From positions 2,464,501 through 2,528,500 of the forward strand of contig JAFCIZ010000005.1 of assembly GCA_017871115.1 (NCBI GenBank): a DNA stretch of 64,000 nucleotides, in the 5' to 3' direction. The translations under genes and the position numbers were made by a program. Each line of letters begins with the position of its first letter. The first letter of the stretch is position 1. The notes beneath the pieces are model-generated. The model was not told the DNA's origin and did no database searches. It saw nothing but the letters and a program-made list of their open reading frames with translations. Positions 21,620 through 34,157 of the stretch are shown here, piece by piece. Origin of the DNA: Cunninghamella blakesleeana. Lineage: Eukaryota; Mucoromycota; Mucoromycetes; Mucorales; Cunninghamellaceae.

Positions 21620-23094
21620 ATGTCAAAACGAAATAAAATCCTTGTAACAGGGCCACCCAGAATTGGTACTTTTGATGTGGTTGAAGGTAAAATACAAATA
21701 TTTAATAATTATATATATATAATTATTCCTCATTTATTCTATATTATCTGTATATATTTCTATTTCCATATTTTCAAAGGCATCTTTACTTCATCTAATC
21801 AGCCTTTACCTCAGCATTTGAAACCAACCGATAAAACTGAAGCCGTAGCTGGATTAATTATTCCTTGGGAAATTGATAATAAATATTACACAGCCAATGT
21901 TGACTTTTGGTTGGATGAACCTGAAGTAGAAACCCGAAAAGAAACTATTCAAGAATTTACACGTAAAGAAAATGGTGTAGTAGATGTGATTGATGCTTTT
22001 ATTTATGTATTTAAAAAGGATGAGGTAAAATATAAAATTTTATATATGTATGAAATAGTGTTAAAAAAAAAAAAAAGAGAGTTTTGTATTTATATAATTT
22101 TTTATTTCTTTATTAATTATTCTATTTTAACTTAGATCAATGGGTTTGAAGGGATTAAAGAATGGGTGGAATTTTTAAATCAATGTGAACCTGCCATCAA
22201 GATATGTATTGCGTTATCATCATCATCACCAACAACGATCGATAACAATGACAACGAAAAAAGAGGAAAAGAAGAGGAAAAAATGGAAGAATGGTGTTTG
22301 GATCACCAGTTTGATTATGTAGATATGGATTTACAATCGGAGTCAACTTTAGATAAAGTAGGATATGATATGGTCGTGGATGCTTTACATACAAATATGT
22401 GGGATGGATTAACAAGAAAGGATGGGCGTCAAGCTAAAAAAATTGATATCTTACAAAATCAAGGTGACGGTGAAGGTGACGTTGATGACGAAGATTTCGA
22501 TATCAAGGATTTAGATGATTTAAAAAATGAAGATTGGTATAAAGGTAAGCAATAGTATAAAAAATAAAAGGCATTTACAAGGATTGTTATTATTATGGTT
22601 TCCTAGTAGCTCATATCTATACATTTATATTCATTATAAAATAGAAATTGAAAAATTAAAATTAAACGATAAAAAGAGCATCAACATAGAAGGTGAAAAT
22701 TATGGTGAAGATATATTAGAATTTGAAGATGGTGACGATCTTGATGAACTAGGTAAAATTTTATATTGCTTTTATTTTAATAATGATTGTAAAAAGCATG
22801 AATTAATCCGTGTCTTTTAGATTTACCAAGTAAAGAAGAAATAGAAAAAATGCACAGACAATTGTTTAGTGATATTGACCAAGAAGACGGTTTAGATAAA
22901 GCTTTCCAATCACTACAAGCTATGAGAGGTAAAAAAGAAGAAAATGGAAATGAAATAATATGATTATCATATTTTTCTAAAATAAAATTATTTTTTATTA
23001 ATTTATAGAAAAAAGTAAAGATTTACCAGATGAAGAACGAAGACGCATGGCGGCTCAAGTAGCACTTTCATTTGCAGCTCAGTTAGGATTATAA
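21620..23094 (+). CDS. Alpha/gamma-adaptin-binding protein p34-like (AAGAB/Irc6 family)
   Basis: Exons 21620-21686, 21780-22024, 22136-22544, 22645-22752, 22821-22928 and 23009-23094 give 340 aa. The N-terminal half resembles the small-GTPase-like fold of AAGAB: KILVTGPPRIGTFDVVEG, then AVAGLIIPWEIDNKYYTANVDFW and VVDVIDAFIYVF. The central part is acidic. The C-terminal helix (PDEERRRMAAQVALSFAAQLGL) is the typical AAGAB tail. In animals AAGAB is an assembly chaperone for AP-1 and AP-2 adaptor complexes; yeast Irc6 acts with clathrin adaptors. A canonical nucleotide-binding lysine is not evident in TGPPRIGT, so it may be a pseudoGTPase. All five introns are short (about 70-110 nt), and the frame is intact across them. 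Confidence 0.8.
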
Positions 23095-23831
23095 AATTTT
23101 TATATGTATATACGTATATATAATTGGATATATCATTCCTTTTTGTATCATAATAACAATAATAAATTAATAAGATATAGTTTTTTTATTCAGAGGGCGT
23201 TCAAAGTGAAAATTAGATTTCATAAGTATTTTATTAGACAAAATAATAATAATAGTAATAATAATAATAATGTGAATATGAATAAAATAAAGAGAATCTA
23301 CATTGAATTATTTTGTAATAATCTACTTTTTACATTAAACAATTTCTGATATTTTTATTAGTTTTTATATGCATATTAAGTCGCGACATGGATACAAAAA
23401 TACTTTTTACGCTACTAGAATTTCAATAATAATTTTGTTCTCTCAAAAAGGAAAGGAATATATTATTGTAAAAATATAAACTAAAATAAAATAAAGAACA
23501 TATATCGTTTTTTATTGAATTAATAATAATAATAAATATAAATAATCATCTATTTGATTTATAAGAAAAAAAAAAGTAATGAGCATGTTATGCTTTTATT
23601 ATTTTTATTTTTCAAAGATGAGCAAGTTTTGCTTTTTTTAATAATAGTAATAAAAAAGGGGAAGGTAACACTATTTGATTGCAGCACAATTTTCTCATTT
23701 TTTCATACTCCCTCCCCTTTTTTATTTTTTATTATTATTTCGCCATTTATTATAAATATCGAGATTATTATTATTATTTTCTCTTTTTCTTTATTATTTC
23801 TCTTTATTCAAAAATATAATAAATAAACAAC
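23095..23831. other. Intergenic upstream of ATX1
   Basis: 737 bp, 3' side of the AAGAB-like gene and promoter of ATX1. Mostly AT tracts with a CT-rich stretch at about 23690-23725. No separate gene was seen. Confidence 0.35.
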
Positions 23832-24269
23832 TATGGCTGTAAGTATTATTATTAATATACTGTTTTATTCTTTTTATTTCATTACTATACTTTATCTAAT
23901 ATTTATTATTTTTTTTATTTTTATTATAAATCATACATAGCAATATAAATTTAACGTAACCATGTCTTGTGGCGGTTGTTCCAATGCTGTCAACAAAGCT
24001 TTATCTAGACTTGAAGGTAAAATATTATAAATAAAAGTGTACCGCATTTTTTTTTTTAAAAAAAAAAGAAGAAAAGAAAAGAAAAGAAAAGGAATGAAAG
24101 CGTGTTTAGAAAACTTATATATATATATATATATAAAGGTATTGAAAAAGTAGATATTAGCTTAGAAGACCAAACTGTTCTTGTTAATACCGAATTACCT
24201 CTTGATACTGTTTTGGAAGCTATCAAGAAGACAGGAAAGACTGTCAATTCATACTCAGAAGTCGCATAA
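23832..24269 (+). CDS. ATX1: Copper chaperone Atx1
   Basis: Cytosolic carrier that hands Cu(I) to the Golgi P-type ATPase Ccc2. Three exons, 23832-23837, 23941-24016 and 24139-24269, give 70 aa. The first exon is only two codons (Met-Ala), then YKFNVTMSCGGCSNAVNKAL carries the metal site MSCGGC (MxCxxC). The HMA ferredoxin fold continues with GIEKVDISLEDQTVLVNT and VLEAIKKTGKTVNSY, the latter having the conserved Lys of the KTGK loop that stabilises bound copper. Length matches the family (about 70 aa). Intron 2 contains a T11-A10 junction and a (TA)n run directly before the acceptor. Confidence 0.95.
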
Positions 24270-24633
24270 TCATCATCTCTATCCATTTATTCTCTTATTT
24301 ATTCTACATTCCCCTTATCCATTAGTTTTATAAATATTAATAAATAAGATTTCTTTATATAAATTATATATATATATATATATATCTGGTTTTAAAAATG
24401 GGTTAATATTAGATTTTATTTTATTTTTGTTTTTTTTCGTATAAAAAAGGAATATGAATGAATAATAATAATAATACTGATAATAATACTGATAATAAAA
24501 GGATAGAGAAAAGGGAAAAAGAAAAATACAAATGCTAAATATATAGTTAAAAGGAGTGTATATGTGTATATATGTTTGGATAAAATAAATAAATAAAAAA
24601 TATAATAATACTCTACATTATTATTATCATTTT
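24270..24633. other. Convergent 3' region ATX1 / OPY2-like
   Basis: 364 bp holding both 3' UTRs. It has (TA)n at about 24368-24385 and AAT repeats. No coding signal was accepted here. Confidence 0.35.
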
Positions 24634-26226
24634 TCAAGAATGAGAAGGATTTGAACCACTCCAAAAGATAGTAATTTCCCCATCTCCAATGGTAGAAGCC
24701 ATACTATGATTTGTTACTGGTCTTGTGTTTCTTGATGATGATGATCTACCCTCTTCTTCATCTTCTTCAATTACTGTATATCGGTCGTCTTGGAAAGGAT
24801 CATTAGAATGATGTAATGAAGATGATGATAGTGGATTGTGATCTTGTTCTTCTTTTACCATTGTTTTGGATTGTACAGTATTAGACCTTGATAAATTGTT
24901 TTCATCATCTGATGATTTTGTTAAAATGGTGCGAACCGAATTACCACGTGATAAATCATTGACACGAACAGTATTCACACGTAAGATTTGAGGTTTAGCT
25001 CTTGTTACTTGAACAGCTTGATGTGAAGCTAATTGAGCTTTATTAACCATGACTACAGATCCATGTTTACTATCCATATCATCGTAATCATCATCTTCTG
25101 AGTTGAGTGAATAAATTGTATTTCGAGGATCTTGGAATGGATTTTCAAGTGCTGTTTTGGATGTATAAGGGTGATGTGGAGAAGATAAAGAGGAGGAGTT
25201 ACCGTTGACAAGTGTACTTGTTGGTGTTGCTACAGATAATTGTGCTGATAACGGAGGTGTAATGATATTTTCAGTTTGTTGATTTGATATCCACAATGAA
25301 TGATTGGTATTATTATTAGTATTATTAGTATTATTATCAGTGTTATTAGAATTATTATTAGAAGTGAGAGTACTAGATGGTATAGAGTGATGTTTATAAG
25401 GTGATTCTTCTTGTATATGATGAGAAGGTGGAATATAAGCTATAGGAATAACTCCAGATGTGATAGAATGTGCAGACTAGATAAAAGAGATGAATAAATA
25501 AAAATAGAAGGATTAATATACATGTATATAAATAGATATATGAATATATTATAATTGCTATTATTATCATTATTAAATTCATATATATATATATATATAT
25601 ATATGTATTTCTACACTTACTTCTCTTGTACTTTCTTTCATTTGTTGTGATAAAACTGAATCCTTTTTACGATATTGCTGAACAGAAGAATGAAAAGTGA
25701 TTGGTAAAGTGATTCTTTTGTTTTTACGATATTTAATTAAACTAAAGACAAGAACGCCTATAATCAATCCACCTGCTACTAAACCACCAACAAGTCCTCC
25801 AATCAATGCTGTGTTGGAACTATCATTATCGTTAGAGTTGTTATCAGAATTGTTATTATTATTATTATCTCCATTATTAGGTGATATACCAACAATAGAC
25901 GATTGATCTACACACTTTGATGCTGGACATTGTCCACAATTCGTCATCATGCCTAATATACATATATTATTTCCAGTACAGCTAGGTTCACAAGCTGCAA
26001 CACAATTAGAAGGCATACAGTTGTTAGGAGGAGCTAATATATTTTAATTTAATATATAAAAATAAATAAAAGAAAAAAAAAAAGAAACTGTTAATAATTA
26101 CATTCATATTCATTTAGATGACTTTATAAAAATTTTATTTTTATTTCTATTCATCTATTAACCTTGAGCCAGGGATGATGTCGAGAATAATAAAACGGAA
26201 GAAATAGCCCATACTGATAAATACAT
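24634..26226 (-). CDS. OPY2: Opy2-like single-pass membrane anchor
   Basis: Exons 26163-26226, 25621-26033 and 24634-25476 give 439 aa. A signal peptide (MYLSVWAISSVLLFSTSSLAQG) is followed by a short Cys-rich ectodomain: PSNCVAACEPSCTGNNIC, then CGQCPASKC. This spacing resembles the Opy2 N-terminal domain. An Asn/Asp-rich stalk follows, then a Gly-rich transmembrane helix (ALIGGLVGGLVAGGLIIGVLVFSLI) with a basic stop-transfer KYRKNKR. The long Ser/Asn-rich cytoplasmic tail contains two NPFQDPR / DPFQDDRYTVI boxes and acidic clusters. In yeast, Opy2 anchors the adaptor Ste50 at the membrane for HOG, mating and filamentation MAPK signalling. That role is inferred from architecture; no Ste50-binding site could be verified. 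Confidence 0.68.
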
Positions 26227-26719
26227 TGTTATTGTTATTGTTTTTTTAATTTATATTTTTAATAATAATAAAAAGAAAGGAATAGATATTAAATAATAAA
26301 TATTAATAAATTATAAAAGTAAAAAGGAATGGAAAGGTATATTTATAATAAATATATTATGAATTATAAAGTCATTAATTTTTATTAAGCTTTATTTTTT
26401 ATTTTTTTTATAAAAAATAAAAAAAAAAAAAAAGAAAAAGGAAAGGAAAGGAAAGAGAGAGAGAGAGAAAAAAAGAGGAGACAATAAAAAAAAAACTTTG
26501 CCAACAGCCCAAATTAAGCCAGGCTTGGATATTTTTAATAAAAAATCAGTTACCATGGTTACACACATTTTTAATTACCTCTTTCCACCTACCTTATTAA
26601 GCTTTCAAGTCGTTAAAAATAAGATAATAATAGTATTGATTTTTTTACTTTTGTTAATTATTATTATTAGTGTATATATATATATATATATATATAAACT
26701 TAATATACATATAATTTAC

Positions 26720-26757
<38 letters not shown>

Positions 26758-27090
26758 AAATTACTAATATTTTTAACACTAATTTTACGATTTTTATTAT
26801 ATATATAGAACGATAGTACATAGGTTTAAAATCATATTTTAAATAAATAAATATAAAAGGAGAGAGGGGTTAATAATAATAATTAAAACATATATAAAAG
26901 AAGAAATATGGTGTAACAAATACATATATATTTATATAAAATGAAAATAAGAAAAATGAAGGTAAAAAATAATAATAATAAAATAATAAAAATGGTATAA
27001 ATAGGGTGTATAAATCAATAGATATATTTAAATAAAAATAAAAAAGAGTGAATTCCAAAATAATAATAAAAAAAATGAAAAAGGAATGAA
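26227..27090. other. Intergenic with GA-rich and AAT/ATT palindromic repeats
   Basis: 864 bp between same-strand genes. It holds a purine GGAAA/GA microsatellite at about 26439-26468, a TA run at 26670-26696 and an (AAT)n(ATT)n inverted repeat at about 26720-26757. No gene was seen. Confidence 0.45.
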
Positions 27091-29424
27091 TTAAAACATA
27101 ACTTTTAAATCATCTGACCTAACAAAAACACCACGATTTGGAGAAGTTGAGAAATACCTCTCACCATCTACTGATCCATCATTTTTTCCAACTATATTTA
27201 AAAAAAATAAATAAATATCAGATCAAAAATAAATAAATAAATAAATAAAATATTTATATACATATATTATATATTTCCCGAAAAAATGATACTTTTTTTT
27301 TTTTTTTTTAAAAAAATAAAATAAATAAATATGATTTTTACCTCTTCGATCTAATTCTACACCAACCCAAATACCATCAGCAAAAGAAACAGGTCCAACG
27401 TATTTCACAGTACCAACAGTTAAAACTGGTCTACGATTTAATTGAACTCTTTTACCTACTACCAGCATTTTTGATTTTTGTCTTGCCTGAGAAGATAATT
27501 TGGAATGTTGAAATAAAAATCGATAGAGAGATCCATGATTTTTCTTTTTTGGGAATTTCACCGTGACAGTTGCCCAAGAAAAAAGTGTAGATTTAGGATG
27601 GTGATGATTGCTAGTGTTATTTTTATTTTGTTGATGGTCATATTGGTTAGGATGAGTAGAGGAAGATGATATAGTAACAGGAGATGGGTTAGAAATGGAT
27701 GATAAAGAAATAGAAGTGTGATGATTTTTAGAGTCACGTGAACTGATCCAACCCTTCATTATTTTAATAATAGATGAATGATCCTTATTATTATTATGAT
27801 AACGAGCCGAATAAATAGATGTGGAATTGCTTTGTAATGAAAAAGTGCGCTGAGTTGTCATGGATGACCTCCTTGATAAATAGAGTGAGGATGCATTGGA
27901 GTTGGGATATGTTATTTTGGGCGGAGGGAACAATACTGAAAGTAAACTGGGTTGTTTTAAACCATGATGTTTAGACATTGATTTAATTAACGATTTAATA
28001 GGTACATCAAGTTCTATTTAGTATATTAAAAAATGAAAGAATGAAAGATTATTACATCATTTAATTATATAGAAAAAAAAAACCAAACTTTTACTTTTAT
28101 TCTTTTTATCCCATTTCACACTGTTTATTTTATAGATTCAAATCTTACCATTAGATAAAGTTTTAATGACTTCGGTATCCAAATCATCCAAAGCGGCCAT
28201 TTTTTTCATGATATCAATACGATTAGACATGTATTGTAAAATAATATCCTTTGCCACATTCAAAATATGTTTAACTTGGTCATTATATTGAACCGAATGA
28301 CGGCATAAAAGATCTCTTATGATCCCTTGATAAAGTAACCCAGCATTTGATATGTCCATTTGATCCTCCAATACATGCATAAATAAATACTCCAAATATT
28401 CAAATGAATAAGTAATACCATCGATACAAGACAATAAAGTTGGGTATTGAGAACAGTAATAGTTAAAATGCTTAGCAATCAGCTGAGTAGATTTAGCTTG
28501 AACTGACGCCAAAGTCGCATGTAAGGATCTACTCCAACATAATATAGGATCGGTAGAGGCTAAAGTAGTTGTGGCTAAAAAGCAGGCATGGAGCGATTCC
28601 ACAGCATTGCATTTTGTGATTCGTTTACAGATTCGTCTTGAAAACATGAGTTGTTGGTCATTTGATAGACCGTCCAACATTCTTGCCATATTACGATGAG
28701 TCCAAAAATTAGGCAAGCATTTTTCAGGATCATGCGTTAAACAGTGAATAGCCTTTGAACATATTTTATTTAATAAAAGATCATGGTCATTTTGCTGTTG
28801 ATTAATGTACGGGTCTTTAATCTTTTGTTGTTGAATTAATAGCTGTTTTTGGTAATGATGATTATAATTCATATAGGTATATTCATAAAGTTGAGGAATG
28901 ACATAGAGACAATCATCACATTGACAATTCCATTGGTGAACCAAATCATTCAAACACTCTATGACATAAAGACAGAAATCACCCATTCCAAAATAATCTG
29001 CGGTAGCATAAGCGTCTTGTAATAACAATAATTTGTCTTGAGCCTCGTGATAATTTCTATCCAACCAATCTTTAAAGTCACGCGAGTGGTACATGTAATG
29101 AATGACAGCGTTGATACCATAATAATTTAATATTGAGGACGGTAAGCATATTACGGAAGCAGTGGATTCGTAAAATTCGTGTTCAAACATGGCTTCAAAG
29201 TACGGCGAATAATGTGATAACGTGGATTTATGAACTATCCAACGGTGTTCCATTCCATTATGACTAATAATATACTCATATTGATTTACTTTTTGTTGTT
29301 GTTGATTTCTTTGTTTATAATGAAGTGGAAAATCTTCCGTCAGATTATCAAAAGTAGATGGTTCATGGCAAGTCAATGTAAGATGTACTATATTGGAATT
29401 GCATACTTTATGAGATCTGGTCAT
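27091..29424 (-). CDS. BTB/POZ - CAP-Gly fusion protein
   Basis: Exons 28149-29424, 27342-28013 and 27091-27191 give 682 aa. The BTB-like domain lies at about 50-175: HRWIVHKSTLSHYSPYFEAM, then YGINAVIHYMYHSRDF and DAYATADYFGMGDF. A helical region follows up to about residue 420. The first exon ends ...TLSNG at a GTAAGA donor. The next exon opens at an AAATAG acceptor in matching phase (ELDVPIKSLIKS) and runs without a stop into a Ser/His-rich linker. The C-terminal CAP-Gly domain has GKRVQLNRRPVLTVGTVKYV, DGIWVGVELDRRG and the microtubule-tip signature GKNDGSVDGERYF. CAP-Gly binds tubulin/EB1 EEY/F tails; BTB dimerises or binds Cul3. Two separate genes (starts 29424 and 27978) are the alternative, but phase and open frame favour one. 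Confidence 0.78.
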
Positions 29425-30730
29425 TATATTAAAATAAAAAAGTAAAGTAGAAAGAAATAGTAATAATAATAAAAAAAAAAAAAAAAAATGAAAAAGAAAA
29501 AGGAAAAAAAAAAAAAAAGATACAAAGAAAGTTATAATTTTTTTTCCCTGACTCCTTTTTTTTTTTAAAAAAATAAAAAATTGGAATAACAATAGGATTT
29601 TTTAACAATATAATTTCCAGGTTTGTATATTTAAATAATTTTTTTTTGTAGTACAATAGCAACTCCAAGAATTCTATGATACAAAAACATTAATATATGA
29701 TCTTAATATCAACTGTTTTAGATATAAAAAATAAAATCAAATAGAGACAAATAAATAACTCATCTAAAATCGATTATGATACTGAAAGTTTTAAATAAAA
29801 ATAGATGAATAAAATAAATAAATAAAAAAAAGCTTATATATGCTTATTGACAATCCAAGAAACCTCCGGAGTTTAAACAAAAGTACCTTTTTATGCAATA
29901 ACATTAAACGATTGGGATGAGTTTTAACTCTTCTTTTTTTATTCAAAATCATCATCAACATCAGGTGATATATACATAAATATTCACATAATACAATATT
30001 CCTATATATTTTTATTTTTTATTTTTAATATATGTCTCATTATTATCTTCCTTCTCCTCCTTTTATATGCTATACGCAAGTATATGTTTTCATGCATTAG
30101 CTGTTTTCACCGGGTACTTGTTCGGTTTAATGAATGATTATTTCCATAATTATATATATTATATATATAAAGAAATCAAAATATACATTAATTTTCAATA
30201 ATTAACAAATAAATCAATATATACTATATTTTGATTTATTTGATTTTTATCATTTTTTTAAGAGAGAGAAAGAGAGAGAGAAAAGTTAGGAAAAATATTA
30301 AAGGAGTAAAATTAAAATTATTATTATAAAAATGAGCATGAAAAAGATTTGTCATATATTTATTGGGGTTCAAATAAAGTAAATAATAATAATAATAATA
30401 ATAGTATAAACGTTAGTGAGTGAGTGTGGGTGAGAAGTTTTTTTTTTTTTAATAGTGTGAATAGGCTATATATTTTCATGTTTTTGTTTCTTTTTTTTAA
30501 AAAAAATGGGGTGTAGTACAAGGTAAATAGTTTACTTTTTTTTTTTGCGGGGCAAGAAGGAAAAACAAATTCCGCTCACTCAATTCCTTTTACAAAACTT
30601 TACATGTGAAATCTAAAATGCACGTGAAGCAACAAAAAAAAAAGTGTATAAAAAAAAAAATTACAACTTTTCTCTTGTTTTTCTTTTTTCTTTTTTATTT
30701 TTAAATAACTTCTTATATATATAATAAAAC
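29425..30730. other. Divergent intergenic region BTB-CAP-Gly / SCP2
   Basis: 1306 bp of AT-rich sequence with T11-A7 (29556-29573) and T8-A8 (30491-30506) junctions and (TA)n. A CACGTG box lies at 30621-30626, about 105 bp before the SCP2 start. No gene was seen. Confidence 0.4.
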
Positions 30731-31430
30731 ATGTCTGATATCGTTGTCCCCGGTTTCAAGAGCTCTGAATTAATTGCTGAATTAGACAAAGTCTTCTCCA
30801 ACTACTCTGCTGAAGAAAAGGCCAAGTTAGTTAAACAAGTAAGTACCTTGGGAAAAAATAACAAGAGAATAATACAGAACGCGTCCTTTTTCTTATTCTT
30901 TTATTAATTAAATAGGTTAATGGTATTTTCCAATTCGCCATCACCAACGCTGATGGTAAACAAGAATTCTTCACCGTTGACTGTAAGAAGGAAGGTTCCG
31001 TCTCTAGAGGAAAGGGTGCTAAGCCTGATGCTATCATCGTAAGTATATATAAAATAAGAACAATAAGAACAATACTAGCAATACTGTAATATAAGCATAA
31101 TACGTAATAATAATAATACTAATGATATTTTCTATCTTGATTTTTATCTCTAGACCATCAAAGATCAAGACTTTGTTGACTTAGCTTCTGGTAAACTTAA
31201 CGGTCAAAAGGCTTACATGGCTGGTAAACTCAAGATCAAGGGTCAAATGATGCTTGCCATGGTAAAATAAATAATAAATATAAAGGAAAATATACGAATG
31301 GAAAAAAAGGATGATAAATTTTTTATTTATCCAATCAGGAGTATATATGATATACTAATAATATTTCTTCTTAATTTAGAAACTCGATAACGTTTTCAAG
31401 AGCATTAAACCCGCTGGTGCCAAACTCTAA
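30731..31430 (+). CDS. SCP2 sterol-carrier-protein domain protein, peroxisomal
   Basis: Exons 30731-30838, 30916-31038, 31154-31261 and 31380-31430 give 129 aa, the size of a stand-alone SCP2 domain. Sequence runs [14 protein letters not shown], then [19 protein letters not shown], then [20 protein letters not shown] and [20 protein letters not shown]. This is the SCP2 beta-sheet with the conserved GxxxxxxAFMxGKLKxxG block. The protein ends in AKL, a peroxisome targeting signal type 1. Such proteins bind fatty acyl-CoA and sterols in peroxisomes and support beta-oxidation. Codon use (GGT, AAG, ATC, GCC) is more GC-rich than neighbours, suggesting strong expression. Confidence 0.93.
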
Positions 31431-32485
31431 ACTGCTATTTTGTTATTTCCAACTTTTGCTTGTAAATTTCTTTTATAAATAATTTTTTTAAATAAACTAT
31501 AAATATGAAAAGCGGTGCTTTGTACAATTAAAAAGAAAACAATGCTTTATTATATTTTCCTTTGGACAATTATTATTGAAGCAATTTAAATTATAATAAA
31601 TATAATACGTGGCTTTTACAATAATATCATAGTTAGTACTTAATTGTTACATTATGAATCAATCATTTTACCCCACACATCAAGAGTTCTTTCATTTGTC
31701 GATCTTTATTACATGGCTAAACTAAAACTTGGTATATTTTTTCCATTTGATTAATATTATCAATAATAACAACAGTAATACTAGTCGCAACTTACTCTCA
31801 CTCTTATTCGTTTATTTTCCATTTTCTATTTTTGATTTTTTTTTTTTTTTTTTTTTTTTGTTTACTTTTCAAAAAAGCCTACCATTCTCGAATTCATCAT
31901 CCTAGCTATCGTCATCATCACTGCTCATATCAAAATTTATTTGGCTTGCTATATAAATTAAATTGGAAAAAAAAAGTATATAATTATTTATTCGTAATCG
32001 GCTTTCATACGATTAGTGTTTATTTATTTATATAATCTCTATTAATCCAAAGGAAGAAAAAAAAAATGTCTATTTTATCTAAGGAAATCATCTTTATTGT
32101 ACTATATTTATATATATTATCTCTTTAATAAGTAAAAAGAAACTCGTAAATAGAATAAACGTGAGTAATTTTAATACTATTATCACTTTGTTTATATAAG
32201 TTATCATATGTAAGGAACAAAAATTTTAAAAAATTCATTATATCTGTATCAACAATCTATTCACAATCAATTCAAAGATATTTATTTAGTTGTAATATAA
32301 TCTTTGATAATTACACGTGCACAATAAAAAACAGAATTGAATGTATGTATTGTACATTAATATGTAAAGTGTATTTAACCAGTAACACGTGTTTTATATA
32401 ACGAACGGTAATAAATAATATATACTTTTAGTTTACCTTCTTCAGAACTGTTAATATTTTTTAAATGATAATACTAATATAATTA

Positions 32486-32531
<46 letters not shown>

Positions 32532-33205
32532 GCTACAATAATATAAAAAAGAAAAAGCTCACGAAAAAGTGTGAAAAAGAGAAAAGAAAGAAAAATTTGT
32601 GGTGTATTTTTTTTTTAAAAAAAATTGGGTATCGAGTTTTGATCTTAAACCTTATTTTTTTAATACGTATATATAAACAACCCATTCAATAAAACTCAAT
32701 AAAATAAATAATACCAGTATATATATCTTTATAAATATACACATTAAAGAATAATGATCATCTAATCAAAAATAAAAATAAAAATAAATATAGTTGACCC
32801 AAGATTAACACATAAATGGTTTTCTCTTATATATTGAAAATTTTTATTTATTTTTTTAAGCCAGTAAAGACTTCAACTGATATCATATTCAATTATTACT
32901 ATTTCAAATATATATATTTATTTATTTATTTTTGTAAATAATTTAACCATACTATTTTTTATTTATTTATTTATTTTAAAATAAATTTTTAATGGTAAAG
33001 TGATACTTTGTATATATATACATATTTTAATTTTGTTATTGGTGATATAATGAATATAGGCTTTTTTTTTTTTTTAAGCAGACCAGGTTTGCCTGGGTTT
33101 AAATTTCGATCAAAAAAAAAATATAGATTTGGGAATTTTTTTTTTTCTCCATCAAAATTTTTTCTTTTTCTTTTTCTTCTTTTTCTTAAAAATAATAATA
33201 AAATA
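31431..33205. other. Long intergenic region SCP2 / PRPP synthetase
   Basis: 1775 bp with T10-A8 at 32607-32624, a (CA)n(TA)n microsatellite at 32486-32531 and CACGTG cores at about 32315 and 32386-32391. The leader of the next gene has a small CCAGG/CCTGG hairpin near 33083-33097. A hydrophobic micro-ORF at about 31878-31961 is discussed as a finding but not annotated as a gene. Confidence 0.4.
32486..32531. repeat. (CA)n(TA)n microsatellite
   Basis: Perfect CA dinucleotides pass directly into TA dinucleotides. It lies in noncoding sequence upstream of the PRPP synthetase gene. Confidence 0.95.
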
Positions 33206-34126
33206 ATGCGTAACCTTGTAGTATTAGGAGGTTCTTCTCATCAAGAATTAACAACTGCCATTTGTAATCGTCTTGGTGTTCCAGCTGGTAGTACTAAACT
33301 TGGCAAATTTTCTAATGGAGAAACCAGCGTTGAAATCAAACAATCTGTACGTGAAAGAGACGTTTATATCATTCAATCCGGCTGTGGTAATGTGAATGAT
33401 AATTTTATTGAACTTCTCATTATGATTAATGGTGCCAAAATTGCCTCTGCTAAACGTATTACTGTGGTGATTCCTCATTTTCCTTATTCTAGGCAACCGG
33501 ATGTCCCTTATAAATCATCAGGTGCTCCATTAACTTCTTTACCTCCTGCTACACCTAAAACACCTAAACATATTGATCAAGAAGACTTGGGAAAACAATT
33601 GATGCGTAAATTAGCTCTTACTTCTCAACAACAACAAGAAGATCATTCTTCCCCCTTACCTTCCCCTACAACTAGTCATTCTTTATATAATAATAATAAT
33701 AATAATAATAATAGCATGGCCGCTAGTTATCGTCCTTGGTTAGCTAGATCGGGTACTCTTATTGCTGATTTATTAACCTGTGCTGGTGCTGATCATATTA
33801 TTACTATGGACCTTCACGATGCTCAGGTAACATATATAAAAGAAAAATAAAAGGAATAGATAGATATAATAACAATAGTAATAAGATGATAAGAAACGAG
33901 GACGTTTATGATAAATATACATTTGTCCATTTTTTTCTTTTATTAACTTTATATATATAAATATTTATACACTAATAGTTCCAAGGATTTTTTGATTGCC
34001 CAGTTGATAATTTGACATGTCGTTCATTAATGATGAATTATATTCGTTTACAAATTCCAAACTATCAAAATGCAGTGATTGTATCACCTGATGCTGGTGG
34101 GGCTAAAAGGTAAATAAATAGATAAG

Positions 34127-34157
<31 letters not shown>

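Noticed and set aside
27223..27978. Separate CAP-Gly gene starting at 27978
   Set aside because: The frame is open upstream of this ATG to an in-phase acceptor that joins the BTB exon, so an internal Met is more likely than a start. Also, the CAP-Gly domain is only completed by the downstream exon 27091-27191.
33008..33205. N-terminal extension of the PRPP synthetase frame
   Set aside because: Poly-Phe and Leu runs translated from T-rich leader. The family N-terminus begins precisely at the ATG at 33206.
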